A DNA stretch of 64,000 nt from Malaya genurostris (Eukaryota > Arthropoda > Insecta > Diptera > Culicidae): NCBI RefSeq assembly GCF_030247185.1, contig NC_080572.1:91961435-92025434 (forward strand). The letters are read 5' to 3'. The position numbers and the translations under genes were made by a program. Below the pieces are notes generated by a model. That model worked only from the letters and a program-made list of their open reading frames with translations. It did no database searches and was not told where the DNA came from. Of the stretch, positions 59,763 through 64,000 are shown one piece after another; position 1 is the first letter of the stretch; the number at the start of each line of letters is the position of its first letter.

Positions 59763-59984
59763 TACAAGTCTAAATATCCTATTTTTAGGTACTCTAAGCA
59801 TCAGGCTCTTCAATTCATTTATAACGAATGTTTGAGTTATATGTCTGCTGTTGTAAATTAATTGCCAAATAAAATTTTTGAAGAAATAATTAGCTTGTGG
59901 TGCAACTCAGGACTATACACCTTGGAAAAATCGTGTTAATTTACATCTACTAAGACCGATGTATTCGAGCGTCAAAAATGACAT

Positions 59985-60700
59985 TTTTTTGGCATTAAAA
60001 TGCTTCACTCTTCACTATACGGGGCCGGGGGTCAATTAAAAGTTTCAGAAATAGCCGCGTAACCTTTTTCGTCATAATTTTGAACGTTAATAACTCAGTC
60101 ATTTGTTGATGGATTGATATAATTTAACAACCAATCGATTCGGAAACTTTTAACTTAAGCAAATATGGCAACGACGTTTCAGTATTTCAATAGCATACTG
60201 TTAAAAAAAATGGTTAGAATTGACCTATGTTTTCATCCACCAATCCCAGCTGACCAAATTGACGTCATTTTCTTGTTCGGCATAGGAGGCGTCATGCATA
60301 AAAACACCGCATCATTTTGCGTATTTCTAAGAGGAATCTATAACTATATACTGCAAATCATTTCTTGACTTCAGTGGATGCTTGACTGTGAATGAAACAA
60401 GTAGTTCGTCCATTGAGGTGATGACTAGATTGTATATGCGTTCGCTCGTTGGATTGTCGCTTTTGCTGAATCTTCACTGTACGAGGCTGGGTGCCAATTT
60501 AAAAAAAAAACAATGCAAAAATAACCGCGTAATCTTTTTCTATCATAAGTTTGAACGCTTAGAACTCAGTCATTTGTTGACGAATTTATATTATTTAACT
60601 ACCAATCGATTCGAAAACATTTAACTTAAACTTATGCGGTAACGTCGTATTTCACTTGCATACCATTGAAAAATTGGTTTGAATTGACCTACGTTTCCAC
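59985..60700. repeat. Direct duplication, spacing about 470 bp
   Basis: Bases 60050-60230 and 60520-60690 are alike, sharing CGCGTAA, AACTCAGTCATTTGTTGA and ACCAATCGATTCG with similar flanks. Diverged traces continue at about 60880-61000. No gene is present; the ORFs at 60165-60624 fall inside the repeats. Confidence 0.6.
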
Positions 60701-61000
60701 GAGCCAGTGACAGTCTCAGTGAATGATGTCAAACTCTCGTCCGATTTGCGCAGTATGAACTATAGCAAAAAAGGGAATCTATAAATATATGCCCGAATTC
60801 ATTTCTGCTTTAGTTTACCCATGGCTTATCTTGATTCTCCGGTAACTAGCAGGCCAACTTAGAATTATCGGCAATAGATTTATCGAACCTAATTTGAAGC
60901 GCTTGTATCTCTGTGATTTATTGATAAATTTTCCTCGTTTAACTTCATTCGAAACAGTTTAAATAATTTTTAATTTGTCAACGGGTTGTTTGCATACTGA

Positions 61001-62521
61001 AATCTCCATTTACATACGAACAACACGGTGGCGCGTGTAGTTGATAAAGTTGTGTCATGATGATAATCATAGACAATTCTTTTTCATTAAATGTGGCTAA
61101 ACACAAAGAACTATCTCTCAGCATAATCCCTCAGACCCTATTATTAAACCAAACAATAATCGTGTAACCTAATTGAATAGTTAGAATTTAAATTAGTCGT
61201 ATAAAGCATAATATTTTGGTCTAATCTTGCTTCCAAGAATCTTATTGAAAGGATCAAGACTAAGTGAAGCAAAAATAATGCAATGAAAATCGTTATGCAG
61301 TATCGATTTGTTGTTGTACCATCCGGAATAAAACGCTTCAAAAGATTCGGGACTAGTACAAATAAGTTGCACAGACTCACATATATAGAATTATCAGATA
61401 CAATAAAATACAGTATTAGAGATAAACTCAAGATCTGCGATTTTACATGTATCATTTAAATCCTTACTAAACTCGGGTTACCGTCAGTTTCAGTTAAATT
61501 ATCATTTACATCAAAACAACAAGTGTCTTATAACTACATGCGTGTTGTAACAATGACAAATTCGTTCATGTATTAATAAAACCAAGTTACAATATGAACA
61601 AAATTAAGTAATTTGGTTGCGTATGCAATTATCGACGATTATCGACGTTTTTTAACGAAGGATCATTAAAATTACACTATTACTGAGTTTATTGGTTGAC
61701 GGTTATTCAAATTTTTCACATTTTTCGATCAAAATATTTAAAATCTTCTTCAATCGCTGTTCATAAAATGATTAAATTTGTATGTTTTCTGTCTTGAAAA
61801 TTATTATGATTTAAAATCGTTTCATTTGTCCAGATTTATATCTTGAGGTTGTTCGTATACAAAATTGATCTTTTAAATAACTTTGAAATCATCATAATTG
61901 ACTTTCATTTAAAGGATATTTTCCAAAAATTCTCAAATGTAAAAATTTGTTGAAGACATCAAAATAGAGTAGAATCAATTGTTCTGAAGCAGTTTGTAAT
62001 TTCTTTATTTTTGTATGTATTATGGGTATTTTTCATTTTTAATTTAATCGTGATCGGTCGTGTCTTGCATACAACCCTCTAATTTTGTCTATGTATGTTT
62101 TGTGGTCCATCGCTATCGATTCTGAGTATCTTATAAAAAACTGTTTAAAAAAAACATCATGGGTCATGCTTAGATCATTAGGTACTTTTTCTTAGCCTGA
62201 CTTCGATCCTCCAACTCCCCAGGGGCCCAGGTTGGGAATAGCCGCTTCAAACGGTATTTCAGTAATCTACTTTTACTGGTTTAATACCATCCAGGCAATG
62301 TTTGAAGATTTTTCATGACATTTTTTGGGGATTACATGAGCAAGATTTCGAATTGATGGAATTCGAATTGATGGAATTCAGATTGGTTAACGACACTTGG
62401 AAAAATCGAAAATACTTCAATTTTGTATTTTTTTCCATATTTAATAATTGTCCGATCATTGGACGCAAGGTGAAAGGACATATTACAATTTTTCAATGTC
62501 AACTTTAAGTACAATTATCTA
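61001..62521. other. No gene seen
   Basis: The stretch is AT-rich. A short direct repeat GAATTGATGGAATTC occurs at 62350-62380. Confidence 0.4.
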
Positions 62522-62730
62522 CCAGGTGTACAAATAAGAAACCGTCTTTTTTGCCAAAAACACGTTCATTTCGAGAAAATGACTATACAGTTTTATTTTT
62601 CAAAGTTGTCACCATTGCTAGCTACGCATTTTCCCATTTCTTGGGAAATTCATCGATGCCACACCACCGTTGATGTCCGCAGATCGTAGTTTATTGGCAC
62701 AAAATTCGACATTTTCAGTACAGTGAAATA
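62522..62730 (-). pseudogene. Mariner 3'-end fragment
   Basis: The terminus CCAGGTGTACAAATAAGAAA after TA resembles Mos1-type mariner ends. The adjoining minus strand keeps a decayed transposase C-terminus (EFPKKWENA). The rest of the gene and the other end are missing. Confidence 0.5.
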
Positions 62731-62739
62731 GTTGGTTGT

Positions 62740-64000
62740 TGTGTTGAATATGGATTGATATAAACTGAATATTGTTGCCAGTTGTCAGATTGAACTACTG
62801 GGACAGTTGGAAGGGTTGGACAGTCCAAACATTTGCTGTTTTGACTATTCAAACCTAGTGGGAGGTTGGTTCACTTGTTCAATAGTATTCTGGATCCAAG
62901 GAATTTCTTTTCCCGAACAGTAGATGTGAAATTAATTCTATCCTAACTATGCAATTTCATAACCCTTAAAAATGCTCGAAAGACCAACTTGCTTCTCGAT
63001 ACCGAATAAACCGCAAAGATTTTCGTCTAGAATTCCGGCTGCAAGATAAACTTTGCTAATTGATAATTCAATAAATGCTTCTACCGATAACCCGGAACGA
63101 AGGAATTTAGGTTGTACTTAAGAGAAGTCAAAAACTTGTTTCACAACCGCGAAATCTACCAAAGTAGGATGTCATCTTGGCCAACCGAAGTTTGTACCGA
63201 GGGGGAGTTTCTGGATGGTCGTTGCCATTTCCCATTGACAATGGTAAAATCAATCTTCGGCTCTGCTTTTGGCAGTTACACATACTCGACAGGACAACCC
63301 AAGCCGACACATTCTAGCAAATATTGGTTCAGTTTTTCTTTACTCTGTTTGTGGTAGAGGAACAGCACAATGCTGCAAAAAAAAATCAGCACCGAAAGCG
63401 AGACTGTGATTGGGAATCTTTTAGACCCGGAAACGTAGTCGATAAATTTCCACAACTCATGGCTGAAGATGGTGACGATGAGATGGGTGGGAGGCAAAAA
63501 AAAGCACTCGCTGGCTTTGCTTTCCCGCTGACTCAGCGTAAAATAAAATTTTTCTTCGACTTTTCCTTACTGACGCTTTTGCTTGATGAAAGTTTTCTTT
63601 CTGCTTGACGCTTTCCACTTAAGCAGTCTTTTTTCTGTGGAACGACCAACACAGTTGGAGAAACATTTAGCTGTAGTTCGTTTTGTGTCCCATGTCAAAC
63701 CCGCTTTGGGGAAACCGTATACCTACATATAAATGTGGATAGAAAAAAGTTCAGCACAAGGAGACAGTGGAAAATGTGACTTCATATAAGTTATTACCAT
63801 TTTATGCTTTGAGTTGCTCAGACGGCAGTCCCGGTTGTCTACTAATACCAGTGCTAGCCCAGTGGTGCACGGTGCTTCTTGTCTGATTATATCGGGGGCA
63901 ACCATCCCCATATTTATCTTAGTACTATTTCTATTTATGGTGTACACCGTTTTGGGAGTTTCCTTTAGAAGGAAATTAAGGAATATTTCAATAGAATTAT
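62740..64000. other. Unique DNA with an uncertain minus-strand ORF
   Basis: The minus-strand frame at 63276-63497 contains a hydrophobic stretch (SLSVLIFFCSIVLFLYHKQS) that could be a membrane helix followed by basic residues. Pyrimidine-rich tracts ending in TTTTTTTTTGCAG and CACCATCTTCAG on the minus strand resemble acceptors. No donor of similar quality was found, and the ORF overlaps a plus-strand ORF of similar size. I do not call a gene. Confidence 0.25.

Overview
The window looks like gene-poor intergenic or intronic DNA from a large insect genome, most likely a culicine mosquito. The evidence is AT-rich sequence, dense nested Tc1/mariner-type transposons, several tRNA-derived SINE heads, a jockey-like LINE fragment, and many copies of a repeat family built from a GT microsatellite, a 150-170 bp subrepeat ending in GTTCAGCCATCTCCGAGAAAA, and a terminus GCATTATCACACCACTAGGT. 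Placement as a mosquito rests on recognition of these repeats, not on a host gene, and the species cannot be named.

Layout. 1-5080: no gene, old repeats and a long (GT)n. 5085-6369: a SINE head cut by a dead DD37E transposon. 7560-8960: unique, better-balanced DNA. 9000-12000: MITE remains, a dead DD37E transposase and a long (AAT)n. 12240-12640: a unique island with a GAGA tract. 13199-19254: a MITE, a minisatellite-like tract, a GGGGAAGATG element, a third DD37E relic and a DD41D element. 20475-25275: a GT-family block that has received a deleted DD34D mariner and, 1.8 kb on, an apparently complete DD37D transposon, within 2 bp of the same target in two copies of one subrepeat. 26330-28300: the largest unique island. 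28521-30157: three short elements with clean target duplications. 32700-39078: GT-family DNA, DD41D and DD34D relics, and four copies of an unusual hairpin-rich repeat. 38085-45001: a large inverted duplication carrying two copies of a GGCGAAATGACC-armed element, with an internally deleted LINE and a SINE between the arms. 45960-46760: a unique island with one convincing splice-flanked exon on the minus strand. 47591-48680: a long palindromic element with Transib/RSS-like ends. 48700-50400: tandem subrepeats and a MITE. 50450-51780: a unique island. 52021-52523: an inverted dimer of the hairpin repeat. 54140-55811: SINE and jockey-like LINE remains. 56380-62730: repeats, a second GGGGAAGATG element, a duplicated block and a mariner end. 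62740-64000: unique DNA with an uncertain short ORF.

How the parts relate. There is no operon or pathway. The only apparently intact protein-coding gene is the DD37D transposase at 22695-23732. The rest record repeated transposition: nested insertions, internally deleted non-autonomous derivatives, fold-back elements, and empty sites visible in neighbouring repeat copies. Three items deserve most attention: the hairpin repeat whose stems appear to covary between copies, the palindromic element with CACAGTG ends and a 5-bp target duplication, and the intact DD37D element. A single 56-nt exon candidate hints that part of the window is an intron of a minus-strand host gene.
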